Below, piece after piece: positions 26,552-35,369 of a stretch of DNA of 64,000 nt. The notes under the pieces were generated by a model, which saw nothing but the letters and a program-made list of their open reading frames with translations, was not told the DNA's origin and searched no databases. The DNA comes from Subtercola frigoramans (GTDB lineage Bacteria > Actinomycetota > Actinomycetes > Actinomycetales > Microbacteriaceae). The DNA lies in the NCBI RefSeq assembly GCF_016907385.1, contig NZ_JAFBBU010000001.1:3100001-3164000 (forward strand), written 5' to 3'. Numbering within the stretch: the stretch's first letter is position 1; every line of letters begins with the position of its first letter. The position numbers and the translations under genes are program-made.

Positions 26552-28088
26552 GACGGCACCCCGCGAAGCAGAATCCGACGAGCGCACGGCAGGGGGCGCC
26601 ACGCCGGGTGGTCTGCAGCCCGCGACTGCCCCGCGTAGCCGCCTGTACCGGCTGGATGCCCGGCTGACCACGATCGTCTTCTACGTGCTGCTCGCCGCCG
26701 GCCTGGCCTTTCGCATCTACCTGTTCTACACACCGGCCTTCATCGTCGACTCCGACAATGCGGTCGTCTACCTGCAGGCCAAACACATCTCCGAAGGCGA
26801 ATTCAGCTGGTTCTTCTGGGGGCAGAGTTACGGCGGCACCCTCCTCCAGTTCGTCGCCGGGGCAGCAATACTCGTCTTCGGGGCGCACATCCAGGTGCTC
26901 TCCATCGTCAGCACCCTCTTCTTCGTCGTCGCCGTCTTCCTGGTGCGATACATCGGCACCCGCGCGTTCGACCGCCTCACCGGTACCGTCGCCGCCATCC
27001 TCTTCTGGTTCTCGGGCTACTACACCCTCAAGATCTCGATCAGCGAGTCGGGTTTCTATGGGCCGAGCCTCGTGCTGGGGCTCGCGACCGTTGCGGTCGC
27101 GCTGCGAACCGGCGTACGGCGCACGTATCTCCAGTGGGCGGTCGTGGGCCTGCTCGCGGGGCTGGCATTCTGGCAGTCGCCAATGGGTGCGATGCTCGCC
27201 GCACCCGCACTCGTGATCCTGATCATCCGGCAGCGTTCATGGCGCCACCTGCTGGTCGGTGGCGCAGCTGTGGTCATCGGCGCACTGCCGTGGATCATCC
27301 AGTTCGCCACGACCTTGTCTGCGGTGAAGCCCAAGGGCCGCCCCAACCCCCGCAGCCTCGTCACCTTCTTCACCGAACTCATGCCCACCATCGTCAGTGC
27401 GGACCGCGGTCTCACGAAGCTCATGGTCGCCGCCACCTGCCTCGGTCTCCTCGCCCTAGTGACCTATCTCGCCATCCGGCGCAGGAACGCCTGGCTGGCC
27501 TGCCTGGTCGCCGGTTCGGTGTTGGTCGTGGTTGTTGTCACTGTCGGGGCGGGGGTTGTGCTCTCGAGGGACGACGTACGGTACGCGGTCTTCGTGCTCC
27601 CGACGCTGACGATCGCACTGGCCTGGATCGTCACACGGGTGCGCTTTCTGGGGATCGCGGCCATGATCCTGGCCGCCCTGCTGACATTCGGCCAGGTGAG
27701 ACAGCTCTTCGGAGACCTCGGCGTCAACACCAGTTCGCAGTACATCGTCGGCGACATCCGCGGCCTCGGCGACTACCTCGAGCAAGAGAACATCACCCAT
27801 GCCTTCGGCGACTACTGGGTCTCGTATTCCGTCTCTGCCGAGACAGATGAGCGAGCCCAGGTCGCCGCCCTCTCCGGCGAACTCCGGTATGAGCCCTATG
27901 CCGACGCCGCTGCTGCGCAGGACCCGGTCGTGGTGATCGTGCTGCAGGGGAACGACAACGACAGGATGCTGCAGGCCGACCCGATCGCAACGGCTCCCGG
28001 CACCACACGCACCGAGGTCGCGGGCTACGCAATCTATCGGTTCGCGCAGCCTGTCAACGTCTTCGACTTCTCGTGGGCACTCTTCTGA
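26544..28088 (+). CDS. GT-C-like multi-span membrane glycosyltransferase
   Basis: A 514-residue protein with a 35-residue hydrophilic N terminus and about ten membrane spans. The first outer loop contains FIVDSDNAVVYLQAKHISEG; acidic residues here match the catalytic loop position of GT-C enzymes (PMT/ArnT-like). A second feature is GQSYGGTLLQFV near residue 93. A C-terminal extracytoplasmic part of about 140 residues follows the last spans. GT-C enzymes use polyprenyl-phosphate sugars outside the cell, which would fit the GtrA and family-2 glycosyltransferase genes of this locus. The specific family is not clear by eye. It overlaps the upstream gene by 8 bases. Confidence 0.75.
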   Translation: MAETAPREAESDERTAGGATPGGLQPATAPRSRLYRLDARLTTIVFYVLLAAGLAFRIYLFYTPAFIVDSDNAVVYLQAKHISEGEFSWFFWGQSYGGTLLQFVAGAAILVFGAHIQVLSIVSTLFFVVAVFLVRYIGTRAFDRLTGTVAAILFWFSGYYTLKISISESGFYGPSLVLGLATVAVALRTGVRRTYLQWAVVGLLAGLAFWQSPMGAMLAAPALVILIIRQRSWRHLLVGGAAVVIGALPWIIQFATTLSAVKPKGRPNPRSLVTFFTELMPTIVSADRGLTKLMVAATCLGLLALVTYLAIRRRNAWLACLVAGSVLVVVVVTVGAGVVLSRDDVRYAVFVLPTLTIALAWIVTRVRFLGIAAMILAALLTFGQVRQLFGDLGVNTSSQYIVGDIRGLGDYLEQENITHAFGDYWVSYSVSAETDERAQVAALSGELRYEPYADAAAAQDPVVVIVLQGNDNDRMLQADPIATAPGTTRTEVAGYAIYRFAQPVNVFDFSWALF

Positions 28089-28168
28089 TCCTGAGCGGCC
28101 GAGCCTGCTGTCTGCGCGGGTGAATCTCCAGGCGCGCGCACTCACGGTTTTGTAGCGCAGGCGTGTAT

Positions 28169-28174
28169 TAGGAT
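28169..28174 (+). promoter_or_regulatory. Candidate leaderless -10 box for glycosyltransferase B3
   Basis: TAGGAT is 9 bases upstream of ATG 28184, in the 95-base gap after the membrane glycosyltransferase. The GGATGG could alternatively act as a weak ribosome site. Confidence 0.35.
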
Positions 28175-28183
28175 GGTCTGCCG

Positions 28184-29917
28184 ATGGCCACTCTACAATT
28201 GCACTCGAATCCCGCCGTTCTCAAATCAAGCCAGATCGACTCGTGGTTCGGTGCCTTCGGCCTGGGAATCGGGGGCGACAGCCCCAGCGCAGAAGAGATG
28301 CGCCTCAGTATGAGTTGGCGCGTGACGGAACCACTCCGGTCCCTGCGGGCGCGTGAACGACTCCGCGCTCTTCGATCGGGCACACTCAGGCTGCCACAGA
28401 CGCAGAACAACACGAATGCCCTCGCTCTGGCCAGACAGGCGCTGCTGCAGCGGCTGAAGGCGGTCGCACCTCATCTTCTCACCGCTCAGAACAGCCGGCA
28501 GATCGACGAGCTCTCTCTCGAGCACCTTCTTGGCGCTCTCATCGAGACTGTACACACCACTGATGACCACGCCCGACTCTGGCTGCTCACGATTGCCATC
28601 AGTGGGTGCTTTCCCGACCAGGCCCAGATCCTGGGCATGGCACGTGACATCCACGGAGTCGATGGGCCATCTGCGGTTGCCCGCATCCTTCATCACTGCG
28701 GTGTGTGGACGAGTCGCTACCAGTCACACCTGCGAACGATTGAGATGGTCACCGACGTTCCGCTGGCATTCTGCGACTTCACCGCCCGCTTCGGCTTCAA
28801 CTCCGGTATTCAGCGGGTGACACGACAGACCCTCTCGTTCTGGCGAACACTGGGCGACTTCCGTCTCGCCGCGGTCACTTCAGACGGCACGTCGCTACGC
28901 ACACTCGACGAGGAAGAAACCACCCGCGTACTGGATTGGTCGGGAGACGACGACGCGAACCGCGACGACATCGACGACACCATCGATCACTCGACGAGTG
29001 TGCTCGTTGTGCCCTGGAACACCACCGTCTTCGTGCCTGAGGCACCTCTGGGCCATGGCACGAACGCGTTGATCGCGATGGCCCGGTTCTCCCCGAACCG
29101 CACGGTGGCAATCGGGTACGACACGATTCCCGTTTCGGGTGGCCACTTCGTGCACCGCGGCCTGACGCTGATCTTCGTGTCGTACCTGTCGATGATCAAG
29201 TACTTCGACGAAGTCGTCTGTATCTCCCAGGCGACTGCAGACGAGTTCATCGGCTTCAACGAGGCCCTCGTCGCGCAAGGTCTGACGGGGCCCCGGGTGA
29301 GTACTGTCGTACTCCCGCTCGAACCGATCCCTTCAGACCGTTCGATCGACGAACCCGCGGAGAGCAGTCTCCCCACGGTTCTCTCGGTCAGCAGCAACGA
29401 ACCGAGAAAGAACCAGCTCAGTGTGGTCTACGCCAGCGAACTGCTCTGGCGCGAAGGGCTGAAGTTCAACCTGGTGCTTCTCGGTGGCAGGGGTGACCGG
29501 CTCTTCACCGACGTTCCCGATGCCGTCGCCGCGCTTCGAGCCAAGGGAAGAACCGTCGAATTGCGACGAGACGTCGACGAAGCGGGCCTTGCCGAGGCGT
29601 ATCGCCGGGCGAGGTTCAGCATCTTCGTCTCCCTCCAGGAGGGATACGGGCTTCCGATTGCCGAGTCACTCGCCGTCGGCACCCCTGCCATCACGACCGA
29701 CTACGGGAGCACCGCGGAGATCGCCGCAGGAGGCGGGTGCGTGACCGTCGACCCGCGCGACGACCTGGCGATCGCCGCGGCGATGCGTGAGCTCCTGACC
29801 AGCGATGAGACGATCAGCAGGCTGAAGACAGAGATCAGCACCCGCGTGGATTCGACTTGGGGAGACTATGCAACCGTCTTGTGGGACACGATGACGGCTT
29901 CGAAAGGCAGCAAATGA
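28184..29917 (+). CDS. Glycosyltransferase family 4-like, paralogue B3 with fused SWR-T-PLR segment
   Basis: A 577-residue protein. Residues about 40-65 (RLSMSWRVTEPLRSLRARER) match the end of the separate 86-residue protein at 17397-17657. They are followed by ALLQRLKAVAPHLL, matching the start of B1. Then come FCDFTARFGFNSGIQRVTRQT, FSPNRTVAIGYDTIPV, and the donor domain with VLSVSSNEPRKNQLSVVYASE and SLQEGYGLPIAESLAVGTPAI. So this single protein equals the 86-residue gene plus B1 in the left half of the locus. It overlaps the next gene by four bases (ATGA). Role as for the other family members: glycan assembly, sugar unknown. Confidence 0.87.
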   Translation: MATLQLHSNPAVLKSSQIDSWFGAFGLGIGGDSPSAEEMRLSMSWRVTEPLRSLRARERLRALRSGTLRLPQTQNNTNALALARQALLQRLKAVAPHLLTAQNSRQIDELSLEHLLGALIETVHTTDDHARLWLLTIAISGCFPDQAQILGMARDIHGVDGPSAVARILHHCGVWTSRYQSHLRTIEMVTDVPLAFCDFTARFGFNSGIQRVTRQTLSFWRTLGDFRLAAVTSDGTSLRTLDEEETTRVLDWSGDDDANRDDIDDTIDHSTSVLVVPWNTTVFVPEAPLGHGTNALIAMARFSPNRTVAIGYDTIPVSGGHFVHRGLTLIFVSYLSMIKYFDEVVCISQATADEFIGFNEALVAQGLTGPRVSTVVLPLEPIPSDRSIDEPAESSLPTVLSVSSNEPRKNQLSVVYASELLWREGLKFNLVLLGGRGDRLFTDVPDAVAALRAKGRTVELRRDVDEAGLAEAYRRARFSIFVSLQEGYGLPIAESLAVGTPAITTDYGSTAEIAAGGGCVTVDPRDDLAIAAAMRELLTSDETISRLKTEISTRVDSTWGDYATVLWDTMTASKGSK

Positions 29918-31374
29918 CTGACGTTCTGGGGTGGGCCGGCGGGCTCCGTACTCTGATCGGCCATCTGGGAGCAGAGCCTGAAGCCACGGACAACCCCGAC
30001 CTGCTGCTCGCCCAGCTCGCGACGGTCTGCGACGCCGGCCTCACCGACAGCCAACTCTGGGCCACCTGGTCGATTCTGAAGGGCGAGCTTCCCACCGAGA
30101 GCGAACTGATCAGGTTCCGCCGGAACGCAGGCCTCAACGGCGCGGCTCGGGCAATCTCCGATCTGGGCGGACGCGCAGGCGCAAGCATGTTCGGTCTCTC
30201 GACGGAGGTCGAGATTGCCAGCAACGTGGTCCTGGTCGACGTCCACCACACCAGCAGCACGATCATGCGGTCTGGTGTGCAGAGAGTCGTCAGGGAAGCC
30301 GCCCTTCGGTGGGGTCACGCCCACGACGTCGTCTTCGTCTCCTGGACAGATGATGAGAAGGCTCTTCGCCGCCTGACCGTTCGAGAAGAAGCCCGCATGC
30401 GCGGCGGGGACCCCGACGCCAGCGTCACAATCGCTCCGGCAACCGCGAAGATCGTGATACCTCTGACGGGCCTCATGATCGTGCCCGAGCTCGCCACCGA
30501 CGCCGGCGTCGCCGAACGACTGCTGGCCATGGGACGATTCTCGGCGATGCGCGTCGTCTACATCGGCTACGACTGTGTGCCTCTCACCTCGGGTGAGACA
30601 ACGGACGCTCCGATCGCCGCCAACTTTCCCCTCTATCTGGATGCCGTGTCGTACGGCACGAGAGTCGCGACCATTTCCGAGTCGACGGCGCTCGAGTTCC
30701 GCAGCTGGAAGAAGATGCTCCCTTCGTCGGGACGGGTCGGGCCCGACGTGCGCACGGTGTTCCTCGGTGGCGACACCAGTGAGCCGACCGCGAAGGAGCT
30801 CGCCGAAACGAAGGCTCTCCTGAAGGTCAGCGACCATGAACCTATGATCTTGGCCGTGGGCAGTCACGAACCGCGTAAGAACCACCTGGCACTTCTACAG
30901 GCCGCGCGCATCCTCTGGGAGCGGGGCGAGAAGTTCCGCCTGGTGCTCATCGGGAGCTCCTCATGGGGGTCTGGAGCGTTCGACGCGCTCGCCACCGTAT
31001 TGAAGGAGAACGGACGCCCGCTGGTCGTGTTGTCGAATGCCTCCGATGCCGTTCTGGCCTCGAGCTACCGCTTGGCGAGAGTGTCGGTGTTCACCTCATT
31101 CCACGAGGGCTTCGGACTTCCGATCGTCGAGTCGTTGAGGGCAGGTACTCCGGTCATCGCCTCGAACGTGGGCAGCATGCTCGAGATCTCCCACCACTAC
31201 GGCGGGGTGATCAGCGTCGACCCCCACTCCGACAACGAGCTGGAGGGGGCTCTTCTGGCAGCACTGCACGATCCGGCTGTCCTCGACAAGAAGCGACGCG
31301 ACCTGGCCGCCAACAGCTATGTTTCGTGGGACGACTACGCCGACGAACTGTGGGCGTACTTCACAGAGGCGTAA
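29914..31374 (+). CDS. Glycosyltransferase family 4-like, paralogue A2 of a local family
   Basis: A 486-residue protein, the counterpart of A1 (14358-15836). Shared features are an N terminus beginning MTD, VVLVDVHHTSSTIMRSGVQRV near residue 110, RVVYIGYDCVPLTSGET near 213, RVATISESTALEFRSWKKML, LAVGSHEPRKNHLALLQAARI and SFHEGFGLPIVESLRAGTPVI. I chose ATG 29914, coupled by ATGA to B3; the frame is open upstream but there it lies inside B3. As in the left half of the locus, the A gene follows a B gene. It ends 88 bases from the convergent gene for the repeat protein. Specificity is unknown. Confidence 0.88.
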   Translation: MTDVLGWAGGLRTLIGHLGAEPEATDNPDLLLAQLATVCDAGLTDSQLWATWSILKGELPTESELIRFRRNAGLNGAARAISDLGGRAGASMFGLSTEVEIASNVVLVDVHHTSSTIMRSGVQRVVREAALRWGHAHDVVFVSWTDDEKALRRLTVREEARMRGGDPDASVTIAPATAKIVIPLTGLMIVPELATDAGVAERLLAMGRFSAMRVVYIGYDCVPLTSGETTDAPIAANFPLYLDAVSYGTRVATISESTALEFRSWKKMLPSSGRVGPDVRTVFLGGDTSEPTAKELAETKALLKVSDHEPMILAVGSHEPRKNHLALLQAARILWERGEKFRLVLIGSSSWGSGAFDALATVLKENGRPLVVLSNASDAVLASSYRLARVSVFTSFHEGFGLPIVESLRAGTPVIASNVGSMLEISHHYGGVISVDPHSDNELEGALLAALHDPAVLDKKRRDLAANSYVSWDDYADELWAYFTEA

Positions 31375-31462
31375 GCCAGCGCGGCCCGGTCCGTGAGCCG
31401 CAGGCGCCACGGTACATGACACGGCTCGCTCGGCCGCGTGGCGGAGTCGGGCCGGACGGGGG

Positions 31463-33610
31463 TCAGTAGACCTGTGCCCCGTCGACAAACAGCGTGTTGT
31501 CTGTCGACTTCTCATAGACCTCGAACTTGAGCGAGGTGTGGCCTTCCTGGGTGATCGGAAGGTCGACGGTGACTCGAGTCCATTCCGTGCCAACTGTGAA
31601 GTCGACGGCCCCGACCTCTGCAACCCCTCCGAGCCCCCAGAGGGCGAGTGTGCCGCTGAAGGTCTTACCCTGGTCGGACGCCCTCAGCCAGACCTCGGCC
31701 GTGTACCGGTCTCCGGTGTACGTGACGCGGGGAATGGTCTGCGCAAGCGAGTTACCCGGGACCGCCGTGTTCGTCGCAGCAAAGTACTGGCCGTTCTGAG
31801 GTACCACCCCGGCAGAGGTACCGAGATACACGACCTGATTTATCGTTCCCTTGCCCGGGCCCCAGTTCTGGAAGGAATTGTTCTCGAACGAGCCGGCCGT
31901 CAGGAGGTTCTTGCTCAGCAGTCCGTCATCGACGAAGAGCGTTCTGCCTGTGGACGACATGTAGATCTCGGGTTTCATCGTGGTGACACCGGTCTGGGAG
32001 ATGTCCGTCGTAACCGTCACTCTGCTCCAGTTGGGCCCGGCGACGAAGTCGGTGCCCCCCGAGAACGGCGACGCACCGCCGAGACCCCACAACGCCAGTC
32101 TGCCGGTGACCGGCGAGCCGGGGTCGGCGGCTCTGACCCAGATCGAGAAGGAATATCTGTCTCCCACGCTCGTCCTCGTGGCGACCTGCTGCGCAAGCGA
32201 CCGGCCCGCCACCGCGGTGTTGGTGGCTGCGAACCACGAGCCGGAGTGGGCAAGGCCCGGGTCCTGGTAGATCGCCTGGTTCACGAACCCGTTCCCGGGA
32301 ACCCAGCCGCCGAAGTAGCCTTCGAATCCAGGGCTGCTCAGAAGGTTCTTCACCGGCGCACCCTGGCCGAAGACGAGCGCGGCGTTGTCGAGAAACACCG
32401 TGCCGTCAGTGGAATCCATGTAGATCTCGAGCCTGACCACCGAATGCGCCGTCTGCCTGACCGGGAGGGAGACGGTGATCTGCTGCCAGGTGTCGGTCAC
32501 CGTATACGGCGTGACGGCCCCCTCGGTCACACCGCCCAGACCCCAGAGCGCAACGCCACCGGAGAACGGAGCAGCTGACGCAGACCTCAGCCAGATCGTC
32601 GCCGTGACCTGGTCACCGATGGCCACCGTTCTCTGCACATTCTGCGCAATCGATCGACCTGCCACGGGGGTGTTCGCGGCGAAGAACCACGACCCCGCCT
32701 TCGCGATCGACGGGTTGTTGTACCCCGCACGGTTGATGAAACCGTTGGTCGGAACCCAGTCGGAGGTGTTCGTCTCGAAAGAACCGTTGCGCAGGCCCCC
32801 GCCTGTCGGGTCACCGAACCAGTTGTTGAAGTACACCCAGAAGTTGCGATTGCCGTAGGCCGAGCATCCGTCACCCGAACCGGAGAGGTTCGCCAGGGCT
32901 GCAGCATTCGGCTGGTACGGCGTATAGATGTAGAGGTTCGCGGTTGCCTGGTTCTGAATGAACACCGGGGATGAGCCGCACGCCGTATTCGGGTTGTAGA
33001 GGATGTTGTTGTTTCGCCCCGGCTGATAGCTCCACGACGAGCTGTTCTTCGAGTATCGCTGGAACTGGCTCGCTGCCGAATACACCTGGTTGAAGAACCC
33101 GTAGTACGTCGAATCGCAGGCAGCCGTATCGGGGCAGCCGTAACCGAGGGCCGAACGGTACATGTACGCCGTTGTGGAGTAGGCGTCGACCAGGCCCTGC
33201 TCCTTCTGCAACATGACCAGCAGCACCTGCGGGTTGATGCCGCAGGCCACTCCGACGCGCACCACGATCTGCGCAGCTGTTTCTGAGGACTGACCGGTAT
33301 AGGCAGAGCAATAGGCGCTGGATGCCCGGCTCACCGTGCTCTGCGAGAAGTCCTTGAGGCAGGGCAGCGCCGCCGTGCCTGAGCAGTTCGCACCGTGGGA
33401 ACTCAGGAAGGTCTGCACCTGGCCCTCGGTCATGGTGCTGGAGTCGAAGAAGACCGAGTCGCTGATGATGTTGCCCGGGTCGAACGACGAACCGCTCAGT
33501 GCCTCTGCCGGCGTGGAGGCGAGTGGGCTGACCACCGCCAGCACCGACGCGAGCAGGGCGGCGATGACAAGCCCGCCTGCCAGACGCACGAAACCCGTTC
33601 TCGATCTCAC
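31463..33610 (-). CDS. Secreted protein with hydrolase-like N-terminal domain and three C-terminal repeats
   Basis: A 715-residue exported protein of a group often labelled 'hemagglutinin' in actinobacteria. Residues 1-38 are a signal peptide ending near PAEA. Residues about 41-270 start FDPGNIISDSVFFDSSTM, contain eight or nine cysteines, and have VLLVMLQKEQGLV, which recalls the catalytic Glu helix of lysozyme or glucosaminidase folds. From about 273 three repeats of roughly 147 residues follow, each with GxFE, W.P..G.IN.., ..NT.V.G.SLAQ, LALWGLGG and (T/M)FVD. They look like jelly-roll carbohydrate-binding modules. The GTG start overlaps the upstream gene (GTGA). It may bind or trim the cell-wall glycan. 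No enzyme activity is proven by the sequence. Confidence 0.72.
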   Translation of the reverse strand: MRSRTGFVRLAGGLVIAALLASVLAVVSPLASTPAEALSGSSFDPGNIISDSVFFDSSTMTEGQVQTFLSSHGANCSGTAALPCLKDFSQSTVSRASSAYCSAYTGQSSETAAQIVVRVGVACGINPQVLLVMLQKEQGLVDAYSTTAYMYRSALGYGCPDTAACDSTYYGFFNQVYSAASQFQRYSKNSSSWSYQPGRNNNILYNPNTACGSSPVFIQNQATANLYIYTPYQPNAAALANLSGSGDGCSAYGNRNFWVYFNNWFGDPTGGGLRNGSFETNTSDWVPTNGFINRAGYNNPSIAKAGSWFFAANTPVAGRSIAQNVQRTVAIGDQVTATIWLRSASAAPFSGGVALWGLGGVTEGAVTPYTVTDTWQQITVSLPVRQTAHSVVRLEIYMDSTDGTVFLDNAALVFGQGAPVKNLLSSPGFEGYFGGWVPGNGFVNQAIYQDPGLAHSGSWFAATNTAVAGRSLAQQVATRTSVGDRYSFSIWVRAADPGSPVTGRLALWGLGGASPFSGGTDFVAGPNWSRVTVTTDISQTGVTTMKPEIYMSSTGRTLFVDDGLLSKNLLTAGSFENNSFQNWGPGKGTINQVVYLGTSAGVVPQNGQYFAATNTAVPGNSLAQTIPRVTYTGDRYTAEVWLRASDQGKTFSGTLALWGLGGVAEVGAVDFTVGTEWTRVTVDLPITQEGHTSLKFEVYEKSTDNTLFVDGAQVY

Positions 33611-34152
33611 GGGATGACGACCTCGGTCGGGGCGGAGTCTCCGGACGACGTCGATGACGAATACGACACGACCACCTGCCAGGTGCCCGACGTGAAGTTC
33701 GGAGATGCCAGCGAATTCGACCCGCAGTCGGTGGTCGTCGCGGAAGCTGTGGCGGGGAACGCGTCACGAACGGTGACGCTGCCCGACGTCGCCGTGATCG
33801 TGCATGACCCGTCGGACTCGACGATCTGCGGCACAAAGGCACTGACGGAGATCGCTGCAGACCCGGCGTCCCACCCCGCCGAAGCGATGAAAGGGGTGAC
33901 GGCACTCACCGGGGGGCGCGTCGGCGTCACGGTGGTCGTCGGCGTCACCGTTGGGGTGACGGTGCTCGTCGGCTTGACCGTCGGCACCGCAGAGGTGGGG
34001 GGCGAGGTCGAGCCCGCCGACGCTGATGCAGTGGGAGCGGGGGCCGATGCCGACCGCGGCAACACCAGAACGAAGGCCACTACGAGGGCGGCAACCAGGA
34101 CTACTCCGATGATCGCCCAGATCCACCAGCGTGATCGTGCGTTGGTCTCCAT
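33607..34152 (-). CDS. Membrane-anchored protein with Thr/Pro-rich linker
   Basis: A 181-residue protein with a short charged N terminus, one membrane span (about 10-31, WWIWAIIGVVLVAALVVAFV), a low-complexity Ala/Ser then Pro/Thr/Val linker (about 35-85, repeated TPT/VTPT units), and a C-terminal beta-rich domain with two cysteines that may form a disulfide. The linker resembles wall-spanning stalks that are often O-glycosylated. It is coupled by a four-base overlap to the secreted repeat protein, suggesting that the two act together. The C-terminal domain is not a family I recognise. Confidence 0.7.
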   Translation of the reverse strand: METNARSRWWIWAIIGVVLVAALVVAFVLVLPRSASAPAPTASASAGSTSPPTSAVPTVKPTSTVTPTVTPTTTVTPTRPPVSAVTPFIASAGWDAGSAAISVSAFVPQIVESDGSCTITATSGSVTVRDAFPATASATTTDCGSNSLASPNFTSGTWQVVVSYSSSTSSGDSAPTEVVIP

Positions 34153-34235
34153 TGGTCGCAGCTCGGCCTTTCACTGTCGTCGCACCCCACAGACAGTCGG
34201 TGTTGCAGGTACCTGTCGAGGCTACCCGGCGATGC

Positions 34236-35369
34236 TCATCCCCGTCGTCTGCGACTCACCGAATCGAATGCACCGAGATACTCGCCAATCGTCTTCTCCA
34301 GCGAATACATGGCGTTGCTGGCCGCCGCGCCGGCGACCCGGTCGGGAGGAGAGTTCTGGAGGTCACGAAGTGCGGCGGCGATGGCACCGGGGTTGTTCCG
34401 AGGAACGATGCGCCCGAATCCGGTGACCTCGACAGGAGTCCTGACCCCGGGCAGGTCTGACGCCAATGAGGGCACCCCCGCCTTCATCGCCTCAACCTGC
34501 ACGATACCGAACGCCTCGAACGAGTTGACGGACGGCAGCGCGAAGACGTCGAGCGACGAATAGAAGTTCGGAAGTTGCGCATCGGGCAGGAACCCGAGAA
34601 GGCGAATCCGGGGGTCATCGCCCATCTGTTCGCGTACACGCTCGACAACACTGCCGCCGGCGATCTTCAGGTAGTCCCCGCCGATGAGCAGGCGGGCGTC
34701 GGCATCGGGGAGCTGCCGGAAACCCGCTACCAGCGATTCCAGGCCTTTCTCCTCGACCAGACGACCGAGAAAGCCCACATGCAGCCCCGTGGTCTCCCTA
34801 AAGGTCGCTTCGACGCGGGGGAAGGCGTGCGTCGGCGGCGCAATGGCGACGAGTTTGGCATCGGGCATCCATCGACGCAGCCGCGATTCGTGGGCGTAGT
34901 CGAGCGAAGACGGTACGATCACCGCGCTTCGCGACATCGCCGTGCGATTCGAGACGTCCATCACTGCCGTCTGCAGCCGGTTGAATGCACCGGCGGGCAA
35001 CGCGATATCGCACTGGTACGTGCACACCAGGGGAACGCTGCCGAGGCCGAGAGCGATGGCCCCGCTCTCGATCATGGGCATGTGCAGGTTGACGACACCG
35101 GCGTTACGGCCGTACCGGATGACCGTGGTGATGAACGTCGGACTGACGAGGCCCTTGCCGATCGTCGCCACGACAGGGGTACGGATGACATCGACCCCGT
35201 TCAGCATCTCGGTTCGCGGAAGCGAGGAATCGTGTCTCCCGGCAATGACCAGAACCCTCCTGCCCGCCTTCGCCGACTCCTCCGCGACGATCCGGACGAC
35301 CTCGGTCAGTCCGCTGACGTACGGGGCGTAGTAGTTGACGGCGAAAACGATGTCGTACGACTCAGTCAT
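34236..35369 (-). CDS. Glycosyltransferase family 4
   Basis: A 377-residue GT-B enzyme. The N domain has VNYYAPYVSGLTEVVRIVAEE, VRTP-type strands and NLHMPMIESGAIALG; the donor domain has VGFLGRLVEEKGLESLVAGF and LPSVNSFEAFGIVQVEAMKAGVP, with E-x7-E spaced as in PimB or MshA-like enzymes. I chose ATG 35369, which has GGAGG 8 bases upstream and overlaps the previous stop; the frame opens at 35390. It is in a leftward five-gene run from the flippase to the repeat protein. A mannosyl or related donor is likely by family, not shown. Confidence 0.9.
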   Translation of the reverse strand: MTESYDIVFAVNYYAPYVSGLTEVVRIVAEESAKAGRRVLVIAGRHDSSLPRTEMLNGVDVIRTPVVATIGKGLVSPTFITTVIRYGRNAGVVNLHMPMIESGAIALGLGSVPLVCTYQCDIALPAGAFNRLQTAVMDVSNRTAMSRSAVIVPSSLDYAHESRLRRWMPDAKLVAIAPPTHAFPRVEATFRETTGLHVGFLGRLVEEKGLESLVAGFRQLPDADARLLIGGDYLKIAGGSVVERVREQMGDDPRIRLLGFLPDAQLPNFYSSLDVFALPSVNSFEAFGIVQVEAMKAGVPSLASDLPGVRTPVEVTGFGRIVPRNNPGAIAAALRDLQNSPPDRVAGAAASNAMYSLEKTIGEYLGAFDSVSRRRRG

